Source of the DNA: Pseudoxanthomonas sp.
GTDB taxonomy: Bacteria > Pseudomonadota > Gammaproteobacteria > Xanthomonadales > Xanthomonadaceae
Reading direction: 5' to 3'
Assembly: GCF_027498035.1 (NCBI RefSeq)
Contig: NZ_CP114978.1
Span: 2,046,001-2,110,000, forward strand
DNA: 64,000 nucleotides
Below the pieces are notes generated by a model. That model was not told the DNA's origin and searched no databases. It worked only from the letters and a program-made list of their open reading frames with translations. A program made the position numbers and the translations under genes. Of this stretch, positions 38,585 through 48,304 are shown piece after piece (position 1 is the first letter of the stretch; each line of letters opens with the position of its first letter).

Positions 38585-40846
38585 ATGACGCCGTCCCCTG
38601 CCCCGCACTTGCACATGCCCACGCTTGAAAGTCGCCTCAACCAGCTCTGGGCCCATGAAAAGGCCAGCTATGGCCTGCGCGTCCTCATCGCCCTGGCGAC
38701 GGTCATGGGCCTGTGCTGGTACCACGATGCGCTGCATGCCATCCCGACGCTGTTCCTGGGGATCATCGCCAGCGCACTGGCCGAAACCGATGACAACTGG
38801 TGGGGCCGCAGCAAGTCGGTCCTGCTCTCGCTGCTGTGCTTCGGCCTCGGCGCTGGCGCAGTGGTGGTGCTGTTCTCCTATCCATGGCCGTTCGTCACCG
38901 CACTGGCGGTGGCCACCTTCGCGCTGACGCTGCTCGGCGCACTGGGCGAACGGTATGCCTCCATCACCCAGGCCACGGTCGCCATTTCCATCTATTGCAT
39001 GATCGGGCTCGACGCCAGCGGCGGCCATGCCACCGGGCAGGGTGCATGGCGCGGCGTGGGCCTGTTGATGGCCGGCGCGACCTGGTATGGCGTGCTGTCG
39101 ATCGCGTGGGCGGCCCTGTTTGCCAATCGGCCGGTGCGCGAGCGCCTGGCGCGGCTGTTGTTCGAAGTCGGCCAGTTCCTGCGCCTGAAGGCCAGCCTGT
39201 TCGAACCCGTGCGCGAGAACGACCGGCAGCGCCAGCGGCTGGCCCTGGCCGAACAGAACGCCAAGGTGGTGGCCGCGCTCAATGCGGCCAAGACCGCGAT
39301 CCTGAGCCGCTTCGGCCGCTCCGGCCGGCCGGGGGTGCAATCGGGACTGTACTTCCGCCTGTACTACATGGCGCAGGATTTCCACGAGCGTGCCAGCTCG
39401 TCGCACTATCCCTACGACGCACTGACCAATGCGTTCTTCCACAGCGATGTGCTGTATCGCTGCCAGCGGCTGCTCGCGCTGCAGGGCGTGGCCTGCCGCC
39501 GGCTGGGCGAGGCCCTGCGCCTGCGCCAGCCGTTCGTCTATGGCGAAGCCACCCATCAGGCCATGACCGACCTGGACCAGTCGCTGGATTTCCTGCGCGG
39601 GCACAGCACGCCCGAGCAGCTACGCCTGCTGGGCTCGCTGGACCTGTTGGGCAACAACCTGCAGAACATCGAGCGCCAGCTCTCCGAAGCGGCACGCTCG
39701 GACAGCACCCTGGACGGGATCGACACCCGCCTACGCGATTCCAACCCGCATACGTTGAAGGAAATGGCCCAGCGCGTGCGCCAGCAGCTCACGCCCAAGT
39801 CGCTGCTGTTCCGGCACGGCTTGCGCATGGCCATCGCGCTGGCCGCCAGTTACGGCGTCATGAAGTTGCTGCACGCCCACAGCGGCTACTGGATCCTGCT
39901 GACCACCGCGTTCGTGTGTCGCCCCAACTACGGCGCCACGCGCCTGCGGCTGGTCCAGCGCATTGCCGGCACCCTGATCGGCCTGGGCTTCACCTGGGCC
40001 TTCATGCAGCTGTTCCCCGTGCGTGAACTGCAGCTGCTGCTGGCCCTGCTGGGGGCGCTGGTGTTCTTCATCACCCGCACCGATCGCTATGTCATGGCCA
40101 CCGCGGCCATCACGGTGATGGCGCTGCTGTGCTTCAACCTGATCGGCGATGGCTTCCTGCTGCTGTGGCCGCGCCTGATCGACACGGTCGTCGGTTGCGT
40201 CATCGCCGCCGCGGCCGCATTCCTGATCCTGCCGGACTGGCAGACCAACCGCATCCACCTGATCATCGCCAGCATCGTCGATGCCTGCAGGCGCTATCTG
40301 GACGAGGTGATGAACCACTACCTCGGCAAGGGCGGCGACGACCTGAGTTACCGCATCGCACGCCGCGACATGCACAACGCCGATGCAGCGCTGTCGGCCT
40401 CGCTGTCGGGCATGCTGCGCGACCCGCGCTACATGCGCCGCAACCTGGATGCGGGGTTCCGCTTCCTGGCGCTCTCCAACACCTTGCTGAGCTATCTATC
40501 GGCACTGGGCGCGCACCGTGCCACCTTGCCGCAACACCAGGACGATGCCCTGCTGGAGCAGGCACGCGACCATCTGGACCAGGCGCTGACCGGCATCCAC
40601 GCCGCCTTGCTGCAACGCGACCAGGTCAGCGAGGACGGCGCGGCCGATGACGAGGCCATGGGCAAGACCCTGGAGCAGATGCCCGAGGACATCAACGGCA
40701 AGCTGCGGCTGGTCCGCACCCAGCTAGCACTGGTGACCTACATGCTGCCGCAGCTGCGCGCAGCCACCAATGCCATCGCGCTGGCCGAACCCTCGACATC
40801 GCCCGGCGACGACGCGCCCCGGCACGCAGACGCCGCCACGGCGTAA
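38585..40846 (+). CDS. FUSC/YccS-type inner membrane transporter
   Basis: The 753-residue protein has two blocks of about five or six membrane segments each (about residues 25-180 and 400-530), separated by a long cytoplasmic helical region. This is the layout of the YccS/YhfK and aromatic acid exporter (FUSC) family. Typical stretches are LALVLIALATVMGLCWY-like segments near the start and RHGLRMAIALAASYGVMKLL before the second block. It follows the three receptors on the same strand, so co-regulation is possible. The substrate is unknown. Confidence 0.85.
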   Translation: MTPSPAPHLHMPTLESRLNQLWAHEKASYGLRVLIALATVMGLCWYHDALHAIPTLFLGIIASALAETDDNWWGRSKSVLLSLLCFGLGAGAVVVLFSYPWPFVTALAVATFALTLLGALGERYASITQATVAISIYCMIGLDASGGHATGQGAWRGVGLLMAGATWYGVLSIAWAALFANRPVRERLARLLFEVGQFLRLKASLFEPVRENDRQRQRLALAEQNAKVVAALNAAKTAILSRFGRSGRPGVQSGLYFRLYYMAQDFHERASSSHYPYDALTNAFFHSDVLYRCQRLLALQGVACRRLGEALRLRQPFVYGEATHQAMTDLDQSLDFLRGHSTPEQLRLLGSLDLLGNNLQNIERQLSEAARSDSTLDGIDTRLRDSNPHTLKEMAQRVRQQLTPKSLLFRHGLRMAIALAASYGVMKLLHAHSGYWILLTTAFVCRPNYGATRLRLVQRIAGTLIGLGFTWAFMQLFPVRELQLLLALLGALVFFITRTDRYVMATAAITVMALLCFNLIGDGFLLLWPRLIDTVVGCVIAAAAAFLILPDWQTNRIHLIIASIVDACRRYLDEVMNHYLGKGGDDLSYRIARRDMHNADAALSASLSGMLRDPRYMRRNLDAGFRFLALSNTLLSYLSALGAHRATLPQHQDDALLEQARDHLDQALTGIHAALLQRDQVSEDGAADDEAMGKTLEQMPEDINGKLRLVRTQLALVTYMLPQLRAATNAIALAEPSTSPGDDAPRHADAATA

Positions 40847-40932
40847 CGGTCTGTCTTGCCTGGCGTCCCTTTCCACCGCAACCACGCGCGTATGCTCGGG
40901 CGGGTCGCAACATCCCGATTGGGAAAACCTCC

Positions 40933-41388
40933 ATGAAGCACTGCATTGGCAAAACCCTGGCGGTTGCCGCCCTGATCGTCGCCGGCAGCGGCGCCGCGCT
41001 GGCCGAGACGCCGCAGGAACAAGCCAACATCAAGACGGTGCTGGCGTTCTACCAGGCCGGCCTCAACGACAAGAACGCAGACGCGGCCATCAAGTTCCTG
41101 GGCAGCCATTACACCCAGCACAACCCCAACGCGGCCGATGGCCCGGAAGGCTTCCGCCAGTTCGTGGCCTACCTGCGCGACAAGCACCCGCAATCGAAGA
41201 GCACCATCGAGCGTTCGTTCGGTGATGGCGATTACGTGATCCTGCACGTGCACGCCGTGCGTGACCCGGGCGACCGCGGCGATGCCATCGTGGACATCTT
41301 CAAGCTGGACAAGGGCAAGATCGTGGAGCATTGGGACGTGACCCAGGCCATCCCGGAAAAGACCGCCAGCGGCAACCCGATGCTGTGA
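40933..41388 (+). CDS. Secreted SnoaL-like (NTF2 fold) protein
   Basis: The 151-residue protein has a signal peptide (LAVAALIVAGSGAALA) and a compact NTF2-like fold of the SnoaL type: VLAFYQAGLNDKNADAAIKF, YTQHNPNAADGPEGF and IVEHWDVTQAIPE. Members include polyketide cyclases and many small secreted proteins without known reactions. The function here is unknown. It is not tightly linked to its neighbours. Confidence 0.85.
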   Translation: MKHCIGKTLAVAALIVAGSGAALAETPQEQANIKTVLAFYQAGLNDKNADAAIKFLGSHYTQHNPNAADGPEGFRQFVAYLRDKHPQSKSTIERSFGDGDYVILHVHAVRDPGDRGDAIVDIFKLDKGKIVEHWDVTQAIPEKTASGNPML

Positions 41389-41515
41389 CCCCGGCACGCC
41401 TGCCGCACATCGCAACAGGAGAGGCCGGGGCACGCCTGGCGCGTTTTGATGCCCGCCGCTCGCCTCCGTCACGGCATCCTGGCCAGCAACGCCGGCCAGG
41501 CTCCGAGCCGACGCC

Positions 41516-42922
41516 ATGACCTTGCCTCGCTTGGACGCCAGGCTCGCGCTGACCTTGCTGGTGGCTGGCACGTTCTTCATGGAGAACCTGGACGCCACTG
41601 TCATCACCACCTCGCTGCCGGCGATGGCGCGCGATTTCGGCGTGGCTCCGGCACATCTGTCGATTGGTGTCTCGGCCTATCTGCTGGCGCTGACGGTCTT
41701 CATCCCGATCAGCGGCTGGGCCGCCGAGCGCTTCGGCGAACGGCGCATCTTCGCCAGCGCGATCGGGCTGTTCACCATCGCTTCGCTGCTGTGCGCGATG
41801 AGCGGCACGCTGTGGGGCTTCACCGCCGCGCGCGTGCTGCAGGGCATCGGCGGCGCGATGATGGTCCCGGTGGGCCGGCTCGTGGTGCTGCGTGACACGC
41901 CCAAGGACGGCATCGTCCGCGCCATCGCCATCCTCACCTGGCCGGCCCTGGTGGCGCCGGTCCTGGGGCCACCGCTGGGCGGCTGGATCAGCACCCACTG
42001 GAGCTGGCACTGGATCTTCCTGCTCAACCTGCCGCTTGGCCTGGTCGCACTGGTCGCGGCGCTGAAGCTGGTCCACGACAGCGATGCACCGCGGCGCCCG
42101 TTCGACACGCGGGGCTTCGTCTTGAGCGGGCTGGGCTTTGCACTGTTCATGGCCGGGATTGAGCTTGCCAGCCGCCCCGACCTGTCGGCGGCATGGTGGA
42201 TTGGCGCGCTGTCCAGCGGCTTCGTGTTGCTGCTCCTGTGTGCAGCGCATCTGCGTCGCACGCCGCATCCGCTGTTCAACCTGGCGCCGCTGCGGATCGC
42301 GACATTCCGCGCGACCACGGTCGGCGGATCGCTGTTCCGCACCGCGATCTTCTCCGCACCGTTCCTGCTGCCGCTGATGTTCCAGGTGGGCTTTGGCTAC
42401 AGCGCCGTCGAATCAGGCACGCTGCTGCTGTGGCTGTTCGCCGGCAACCTGGCGATGAAGCCGGGCACGACCTGGATCATGCAGCGCTTCGGCTTCCGCA
42501 GCGTGCTGACGGTCAACGGCCTGGTGGTCGCCGCCGGTTTTGCCGCCTGCGGCCTGCTGGGTGCGGACACGCCGCGCGCGGTGGTGATCGCGTTGCTGTT
42601 CGTCACCGGCATGAGCCGTTCGATGCAGTTCACCGCACTCAACACGATCGGCTTTTCCGACATGCCGCCCGCGCAGCTGCGCGATGCCAATACGCTGCTG
42701 TCGGTCGTGCAGCAGATGAATGCCGGCATGGGCATTGCCATGGGCGCGCTGGCCCTGGCCGTGGCCCAGCTGATCCGCGGGACGGGTGCAGCCACGGCGC
42801 AGGCCGACGACTTCCACCTCGCGTTCTGGATGATGGCCGGCCTGGCGCTGCTGGCCATCGTCGATGTCGTGCGGCTACCCGCCGATGCGGGCCAAAGCGT
42901 GCTGGCGCGACGCCCCAGTTAG
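41516..42922 (+). CDS. MFS multidrug exporter, DHA2-like
   Basis: The 468-residue transporter has about 14 membrane segments. Motif D1 appears as ENLDATVITTSLPAMARDF, motif A as GWAAERFGERRIFA, and motif C-like residues as PVLGPPLGGWI. These fit the DHA2 drug:H+ antiporters of the EmrB type. There is no adjacent EmrA-like adaptor. The substrate cannot be predicted. Confidence 0.87.
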   Translation: MTLPRLDARLALTLLVAGTFFMENLDATVITTSLPAMARDFGVAPAHLSIGVSAYLLALTVFIPISGWAAERFGERRIFASAIGLFTIASLLCAMSGTLWGFTAARVLQGIGGAMMVPVGRLVVLRDTPKDGIVRAIAILTWPALVAPVLGPPLGGWISTHWSWHWIFLLNLPLGLVALVAALKLVHDSDAPRRPFDTRGFVLSGLGFALFMAGIELASRPDLSAAWWIGALSSGFVLLLLCAAHLRRTPHPLFNLAPLRIATFRATTVGGSLFRTAIFSAPFLLPLMFQVGFGYSAVESGTLLLWLFAGNLAMKPGTTWIMQRFGFRSVLTVNGLVVAAGFAACGLLGADTPRAVVIALLFVTGMSRSMQFTALNTIGFSDMPPAQLRDANTLLSVVQQMNAGMGIAMGALALAVAQLIRGTGAATAQADDFHLAFWMMAGLALLAIVDVVRLPADAGQSVLARRPS

Positions 42923-42982
42923 TCGCCGCTTCCGCAACGGCGCGGTTTTGCTTAGGCTGCGCGCTGATTCGAAGGAACGCGC

Positions 42983-44869
42983 ATGTCCAGCCATAGCCAG
43001 TTTTCGCTGCTGAAGCAGCGCCGCTTCCTGCCCTTCTTCGCCGTCCAGTGCTTCGGCGCCCTCAATGACAACGTCTACCGCCAGGCGATCATCGGCCTGC
43101 TGTTCTTCATGGGCATCACCCAGGCCGAGCGCACGCTCTACACCAACCTGGCACCGGCGCTGTTCATCCTGCCGTACTTCCTGTTTTCCTCCATCGCCGG
43201 CCAGATCGCCGAAAAGATGGAGAAGCAGCGCCTGATCGTGATCACCACGACCATGGAGATCGCGATCATGACCCTGGCCGCGGTTGGCTTCATGACCCAG
43301 AACATGACGATCCTGCTGATCGCGCTGTTCGGCACCGGTACGCAATCGACGCTGTTCGGCCCGGTCAAGTATTCGATCCTGCCCTCGGTGCTCAAGCCGG
43401 AGGAACTCACCGGCGGCAACGGCCTGGTGGAGATGGGTACGTCCATCTCGATCCTGGTCGGCATGATCTTTGGCGGACTGATCTTCCAGATCGCCGGCAC
43501 GCACGGGCCGATCACGGCGGCTACCGCGGTGATCGCGCTGGCCGTGACCGGCAACACGATCGCGCGCCTGGTGCCCAAGGTTGATGCCGGTGCGCCGGAA
43601 CTGAAGGTCAACTGGAATCCAGCCCCCGAAGCGGTGGCCATCATCCGCCTGTCGCGCAAGCAGCTGGCGGTGCGCAACGCGATCCTGGGCGTGTCCTGGT
43701 TCTGGTTCATCGGCACCGTGCTGACCGCGCAGCTGCCGACTTATGCCGAAGTGAACCTGGGCGGCCAGCCCTCGGTGTACATCTTCGCGCTGGCCTTGTT
43801 TTCCATCGGTACCGGTACCGGCTCGCTGCTGTGCGAAAAACTCTCCGGGCGCACGGTAGAAATCGGCCTGGTACCGCTGGGCGCGTTCGGCATCAGCGCG
43901 TTCCTGCTGGACCTGTACTTCGCCCGGCCCGGCGCTGCCGCGCAGACCGGGCTGACGGTGATGCAGTTCCTGCAGGCACACGGCAGCTGGCGGATCTGCA
44001 TCGACCTGGTCGGCATCGGCCTGTTCACCGGGTTCTTCGTGGTGCCGTTGTTCGCGCTGATCCAGAGTCGCACGCCGCGCAGTGAACTCTCGCGCGTGAT
44101 CGCCGCGGTCAACATCCAGAATTCCTTGTTCATCGTCGTCGCTGCGATGCTGGGCATCGCGGTGCAGCGTTTCCTGGGCTGGACGATCCCGCAGGTGTTC
44201 CTGGCGCTGACCATCGCCAATGCCATCGTGGCGATCTGGATCTTCAGCATCGTGCCCGAATTCCTGATGCGCTTCCTCAGCTGGGTGATGGTGCGCGGGC
44301 TCTACCGGCTGCGCCTGAAAGGCATCGAGGCCAACATCCCGGATGAAGGCCCGGCGCTGATCGTGTGCAACCACGTCAGCTACATGGACGCATTGATCCT
44401 GTCGGCGGCGATCCCGCGACCGGTGCGCTTCGTCATGTACTACAAGATCTTCAACATCCCGGTGATGCGCTGGATCTTCCGCAACGCCAAGGCGATCCCG
44501 ATCGCCGGCGCACGCGAGAACCCACAGCTGATGCGCGAAGCCTTCGAAAAGATCGATGAGGCCCTGGCCGCCGGCGAGCTGGTCGGCATCTTCCCCGAAG
44601 GCGCATTGACCCGCGACGGCGAGATCAGCGCATTCAAGTCCGGCGTGGAGAAAATCCTGGAAACCCGCCCGGTGCCGGTGGTGCCGATGGCCCTGAAAGG
44701 CATGTGGACCAGCATGTGGTCCACGCGCGATTCGCGCCTGCGCCGCATGCGCGTGCCGCGCCGTTTCCGCGCGCAGGTCGAAGTCGTCGCAGATGCACCG
44801 ATGCCGGCCGACAGCAGCGCCGAGGCGCTGGAAGCCAGGGTGCGTTCCCTGCGCGGCGACGACGCGTGA
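42983..44869 (+). CDS. LplT-like transporter fused to a 1-acylglycerophosphate acyltransferase
   Basis: The 628-residue protein joins an N-terminal MFS domain of the lysophospholipid transporter type (FFAVQCFGALNDNVYRQAII) to a C-terminal PlsC domain. The acyltransferase motifs NHVSYMD (His and Asp of HX4D) and GIFPEGALTRDGEI are intact. In E. coli the transporter LplT and the acyltransferase Aas are separate, and Aas also has an acyl-ACP synthetase domain, which is missing here. The protein probably flips lysophospholipids into the cytoplasmic leaflet and re-acylates them using acyl groups activated elsewhere. Confidence 0.87.
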   Translation: MSSHSQFSLLKQRRFLPFFAVQCFGALNDNVYRQAIIGLLFFMGITQAERTLYTNLAPALFILPYFLFSSIAGQIAEKMEKQRLIVITTTMEIAIMTLAAVGFMTQNMTILLIALFGTGTQSTLFGPVKYSILPSVLKPEELTGGNGLVEMGTSISILVGMIFGGLIFQIAGTHGPITAATAVIALAVTGNTIARLVPKVDAGAPELKVNWNPAPEAVAIIRLSRKQLAVRNAILGVSWFWFIGTVLTAQLPTYAEVNLGGQPSVYIFALALFSIGTGTGSLLCEKLSGRTVEIGLVPLGAFGISAFLLDLYFARPGAAAQTGLTVMQFLQAHGSWRICIDLVGIGLFTGFFVVPLFALIQSRTPRSELSRVIAAVNIQNSLFIVVAAMLGIAVQRFLGWTIPQVFLALTIANAIVAIWIFSIVPEFLMRFLSWVMVRGLYRLRLKGIEANIPDEGPALIVCNHVSYMDALILSAAIPRPVRFVMYYKIFNIPVMRWIFRNAKAIPIAGARENPQLMREAFEKIDEALAAGELVGIFPEGALTRDGEISAFKSGVEKILETRPVPVVPMALKGMWTSMWSTRDSRLRRMRVPRRFRAQVEVVADAPMPADSSAEALEARVRSLRGDDA

Positions 44870-44943
44870 GCGTGGTTGCCAAGGTGTGCGTCGCGCCGGC
44901 ACTGCACTAGACTCGTTCCACCAACCATGGGGAGACAGCAACA

Positions 44944-45372
44944 ATGAGCAGCATTCCACCGCCACCCGGCCCGCCGATACCGCCGTCCGATCCACCTGCC
45001 TACACGCCACCTCCGCAGCAGCCACCGCCGTACACGCCGCCGCCAATGGCAGCCGCATCCGGCCCGGTTGCCAACCATCTGGTGTGGGCGATCATCGCCA
45101 CGGTCTTCAGCCTGTGCCTGTGTTGCGGCATCCCGGGCCTGATCACCGGCATCGTGGCCATCGTGTTCGCCGCCAAGGTCAACGGCCTGCTGGCCGCCGG
45201 TGATTTCGCCGGTGCACAGCGCGCGTCCAACACCGCAAAGATCTGGTGCATCGTGACCACGGTACTGGCCGCGATCGGCGTACTGATGGTCATCTACAAC
45301 CTCACCCTGGGCGGCGGCGTGGCCGAATACCAGTCGGTGATCGAACAGATCAAGGCGCAGTCCGGCCAGTGA
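44944..45372 (+). CDS. CD225/dispanin-family membrane protein
   Basis: The 142-residue protein starts with a proline-rich cytoplasmic tail (PPPGPPIPPSDPPAYTPPP). It has two membrane segments: the first ends in LCLCCGIPGLITGIVAIVFA and the second is WCIVTTVLAAIGVLMVIYNL. The linker AKVNGLLAAGDFAGAQRASNTAK is typical of the CD225 (dispanin) domain. The bacterial role is unknown. Its stop overlaps the next start (GTGA). Confidence 0.82.
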   Translation: MSSIPPPPGPPIPPSDPPAYTPPPQQPPPYTPPPMAAASGPVANHLVWAIIATVFSLCLCCGIPGLITGIVAIVFAAKVNGLLAAGDFAGAQRASNTAKIWCIVTTVLAAIGVLMVIYNLTLGGGVAEYQSVIEQIKAQSGQ

Positions 45373-45791
45373 TCGCGTTGACGCGCCCGCGCGTCGCGTT
45401 GCTGGCGGCCACCATCCCGATGGTGGCCGCCGGTGCATGGGTCCTGCGACACGTCGACCCGAACCTGCCGAACAACCTGCTGCCCAAGTGCGTGTTCCAT
45501 TCGGTCACCGGCTACTGGTGTCCGGGCTGCGGCATGACCCGCGCGTTGCATGCGCTGGTCCATGGGGATGTGCTGACCGCCCTGCACATGAATCCGCTGG
45601 GCATGTTGATGCTGCCCGCGCTGCCGGCGATGTTGTTCTGGTCGTGGGGATGGCAGCCGCGCGTGCTGCAGCCGGTGATGCGTTGGCTGATGGATCCGCG
45701 CGTGTGGCTGGCCGTGATCCCGGCCTACTGGTTGCTGCGCAACCTGCCGTGGTTTCCGTTCACCCTGCTCGCGCCGCCAGGCTCACCGTAG
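45369..45791 (+). CDS. DUF2752 membrane protein
   Basis: The 140-residue protein has three or four membrane segments and the DUF2752 signature YWCPGCGMTRALHALVHGD (two Cys and a Thr-Arg). The start is a GTG overlapping the CD225 stop by 4 bp. CD225/TM2-like proteins and DUF2752 genes are often paired, so a joint membrane function is likely but unknown. The stop codon TAG is the first part of a GTAG palindromic repeat. Confidence 0.83.
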   Translation: MIALTRPRVALLAATIPMVAAGAWVLRHVDPNLPNNLLPKCVFHSVTGYWCPGCGMTRALHALVHGDVLTALHMNPLGMLMLPALPAMLFWSWGWQPRVLQPVMRWLMDPRVWLAVIPAYWLLRNLPWFPFTLLAPPGSP

Positions 45792-45885
45792 CCCGGGTAA
45801 GGCCGCAGGCCGTCCCGGGGGAGCATCCCATCGCCGCAATTGCAGAAAGGCTCCCGGGTGCGGCCTGCGGCCTTACCCGAGCTAC
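45788..45885. repeat. GTAG-type palindromic repeat (SMAG/REP-like)
   Basis: The 98-bp element begins GTAGCCCGGGTAAGGCCGCA and ends with the inverse TGCGGCCTTACCCGAGCTAC. The arms are inverted repeats with one or two mismatches, with a central part of about 35 bases. Its form matches the GTAG-headed REPs described in Stenotrophomonas. Its first bases provide the stop codon of the DUF2752 gene. Confidence 0.8.
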
Positions 45886-45976
45886 GTTGCTGACTTCGAT
45901 GCCCGATCAGCCGCCTTCCTGGCGCAACGACACTGACCTCGGATCGTCCGGCCGGGCCATCCATGGCCGGGCGTTC

Positions 45977-46007
45977 GCTAAGCGCGAGGCAATGCCTCGC
46001 GCTTAGC
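45977..46007 (-). terminator. Hairpin at the 3' end of ampE
   Basis: GCTAAGCGCGAGGC, loop AAT, GCCTCGCGCTTAGC make a perfect 14-bp stem overlapping the last codons of ampE. No T tract follows, so it may protect the transcript end rather than terminate by itself. Confidence 0.5.
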
Positions 46008-46900
46008 TCACCCACCCCGCGATGACGAACAGGGCCAGCAGCGCCATCCACAGCAGCAGGATGCGCCAGACCAGGCTCATCGCGTCGCGCAGTTCCGGCA
46101 TGTCCAGCAGCTGCGGCGGCGGCACGCCATCGGCGATGTAGTCCTGCGCTTCTTCGGCCAGCTCGGCATTGACGCTGGCCCGTGCGGCCACGCCGAGGAA
46201 GCCCGTGTCCAGCTGCCAGCGATTGCCGCCACCAGCGCGCCAGGCGCTGAAGACGGCATCGAAATTGCTCATCAACGCCATCGACAGCGTCACCAGCTGC
46301 GCCACTGGCCAGTCCATCAATACCAGCAGACGCTGCGCTCCCTGGCGATGGCCCTGCGGCAGCTGCGCCGCGGTCACGCCACTGGCCGACAGCGCACACA
46401 GCCGGTACAGCACCGCGCCCACCGGGCCCAGCACCAGGAACCAGAACATCACCGAGAACCAGCGCGTCAGCGCGCTGCGGAACACCGCTTCGACCAGCAT
46501 CGGGCCATCGCCGCGCGGCATCCCGGCATCGGGCCACAGCTGCGATATGGCCAAGCGCTGGCTGGCCGCATCTTCGGCGTCCAGCACCGCGCGCAACGTC
46601 GGCGTCCAGGTCACGCGGGCCCCAGGCCCAGACCAGCACGGCCGCGCCGAACAGCAGTCCCGGCAAGCCCAGCAACGGCGCGTGCAACCACCATTGCAGC
46701 AGGCCCACCACGATCAACCACGGCACGATCGTCATCGCTGCACCGGCCTCGCCAGTCCACAACGTGCTGTCGCGCAGCCGCTGGTGCAGCCACAGCTGCC
46801 AGCGCGCGATCAGGTCGTGCCGGCGCCACGCAACCACGGCCTGCGGTGCCAGCTGGCCCAGCACGATGGCGACAACGACCGCTACCAGGGTGATCGACAT
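46003..46900 (-). pseudogene. ampE: AmpE-like membrane protein, frame broken by one extra base
   Basis: AmpE is an inner-membrane protein, in enterobacteria linked to AmpD and beta-lactamase induction. The N-terminal half (MSITLVAVVVAIVLGQLAPQ; VLVWAWGPRDLDADV) and the C-terminal half (LRAVLDAEDAASQRLAISQL; RWFSVMFWFLVLGPVGAVLY; final helix) lie in different frames. Removing one A of the AA pair at 46594-46595 gives GPRDLDADVRAVLDAEDAA and a protein of 298 residues, near the family length of about 284. No ampD is adjacent. As written the gene is interrupted. Confidence 0.78.
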
Positions 46901-46963
46901 GTCCGCATCCTCTGCCGCGCCAGTCTCAGGACGGGTCCGGGATCGCGATGACGCAGGCGCGCG

Positions 46964-47887
46964 TCATGCGGTCATCTTCCGGTACCAGTGTTCGATGAGC
47001 GAACGTGAAATCGAAATCCTCGGCGACAGCAGCAGCTCCCCCTCGCCACGGATGGCCGCGCCGATCTGCTCGACGGTGAACCAGCGCGCGTCCTCCAGCT
47101 CGCCATTGACCGTGGGCGGATCAGGTTCGGCATCGGCCTCGAAACCCAGCATCAACGCACCGGGGAACGGCCATGGCTGCGACCCCAGGTAACGCGCCGC
47201 GCGCACGCGGATGCGGGTTTCCTCCATGACTTCGCGGGCCACGGTCTGCTCCAGGGATTCGCCCGGTTCGACGAACCCGGCCACCACCGAATAGCGATGC
47301 GCCGGCCACGAGGCCTGCCGCCCCAGCAACAGGCGCTGGCCGTCGCTGACCGCCATGATCACCGCCGGATCGACCCGCGGGTAATGCTCGGTGTGGCACT
47401 GGGTGCAGCGCGCGGTGTAACCGGCGCGGCGGTATTCGACCTTGCCACCGCAGACGCTGCAGTGGCGCGTCTTGCGCTGCCAGTGCAGCAGCGCGCGCGC
47501 CTGGGCGAAGGCTGTGGAATCGGCATGCGCCCATTCGCTGGCGGCCTGGCGCAGCTCCATCCGACCGGACACGTCCAGCGCGATCAGCTCGGACGCGATG
47601 GCAAACCACGCCACCTCGCCACGCATCCCCAGGAAGATGGCCCGCCCCGGGCCACCACCGATCTCCTCACCGGTGGGCGCCAGCAGTTCGCCATCCGCGT
47701 CGGCGAAGCACAGGCCTTCGGCATCGATCACCAGTACCCGCGCCTGCGGCCACAGCGCAGCCAGCGCCTTGGCGTCGTCGCGCAAGGCATCGGCGCGGTC
47801 CAGTGGCTGCGCCACGAACGAAAAACCGGACAGCGGTCCGGTTTCGGTTTGGTATGGCACTGGGGCTCCGGTCGCGACGGCTGGCAT
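46964..47887 (-). CDS. nudC: NAD(+) diphosphatase / NADH pyrophosphatase NudC
   Basis: The 307-residue Nudix hydrolase cleaves NAD(H) and, in E. coli, removes NAD caps from RNA. The zinc ribbon HCSVCGGKVEYRR...CTQCHTEHYPRVDP precedes the Nudix box GFVEPGESLEQTVAREVMEE. The signature SQPWPFPGALMLGF (SQPWPFPxS type) specifies NudC. The ATG overlaps the erpA stop by one base (TGATG), so the two are translationally coupled. Confidence 0.95.
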   Translation of the reverse strand: MPAVATGAPVPYQTETGPLSGFSFVAQPLDRADALRDDAKALAALWPQARVLVIDAEGLCFADADGELLAPTGEEIGGGPGRAIFLGMRGEVAWFAIASELIALDVSGRMELRQAASEWAHADSTAFAQARALLHWQRKTRHCSVCGGKVEYRRAGYTARCTQCHTEHYPRVDPAVIMAVSDGQRLLLGRQASWPAHRYSVVAGFVEPGESLEQTVAREVMEETRIRVRAARYLGSQPWPFPGALMLGFEADAEPDPPTVNGELEDARWFTVEQIGAAIRGEGELLLSPRISISRSLIEHWYRKMTA

Positions 47888-48273
47888 CACATGCTGAAAC
47901 TGCTGCCGCAACCGCAGGTGGTCTTGGCATTGGGATTACGGATCACGAACTGCGCGCCGTGCAGGCTTTCGGTGTAGTCCACCTCAGCGCCCATCAGGTA
48001 CTGCAGGCTCAAGGGATCCACCAGCAGGGTGACGTCGTCGGTGCGCACGGCCAGGTCGTCTTCGGCGCGGTTCTCGTCGAACTCGAAACCGTACTGGAAG
48101 CCCGAACAGCCGCCGCCCTCGATATACACCCGCAACGCCAGGTCGGCATTGCCTTCCTCGGCGATCAGTGCGCGCACCTTGGAAGCCGCGGCATGGGTGA
48201 AGTTGAGCGGCCGGTCCAGCGACTGGTAGTCCGGCGCCGGTGCGGCGGTAGGCAGGGAAACAAACGTGCTCAT
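47887..48273 (-). CDS. erpA: A-type iron-sulfur carrier protein ErpA
   Basis: The 128-residue carrier has the three conserved cysteines: one in [14 protein letters not shown] and two in the C-terminal TTCGCGSSF. ErpA passes Fe-S clusters to targets such as IspG. The frame open further upstream is not protein-like. I chose [17 protein letters not shown]. It is followed directly by nudC and preceded by a DUF6776 gene. Confidence 0.95.
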   Translation of the reverse strand: MSTFVSLPTAAPAPDYQSLDRPLNFTHAAASKVRALIAEEGNADLALRVYIEGGGCSGFQYGFEFDENRAEDDLAVRTDDVTLLVDPLSLQYLMGAEVDYTESLHGAQFVIRNPNAKTTCGCGSSFSM

Positions 48274-48304
48274 GCGTGCAGGATGGGGCCAGTGACCGGC
48301 CAGT

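Noticed and set aside
44944..45040. Proline-rich repeats at the start of the CD225 protein considered as tandem DNA repeats.
   Set aside because: The DNA is only weakly repetitive; it is a proline-rich protein tail common in this family.
42875..45058. A 727-codon minus-strand frame opposite the LplT-PlsC gene.
   Set aside because: It is rich in Asp, His and Gln without domains, and antisense to a clear two-domain protein.
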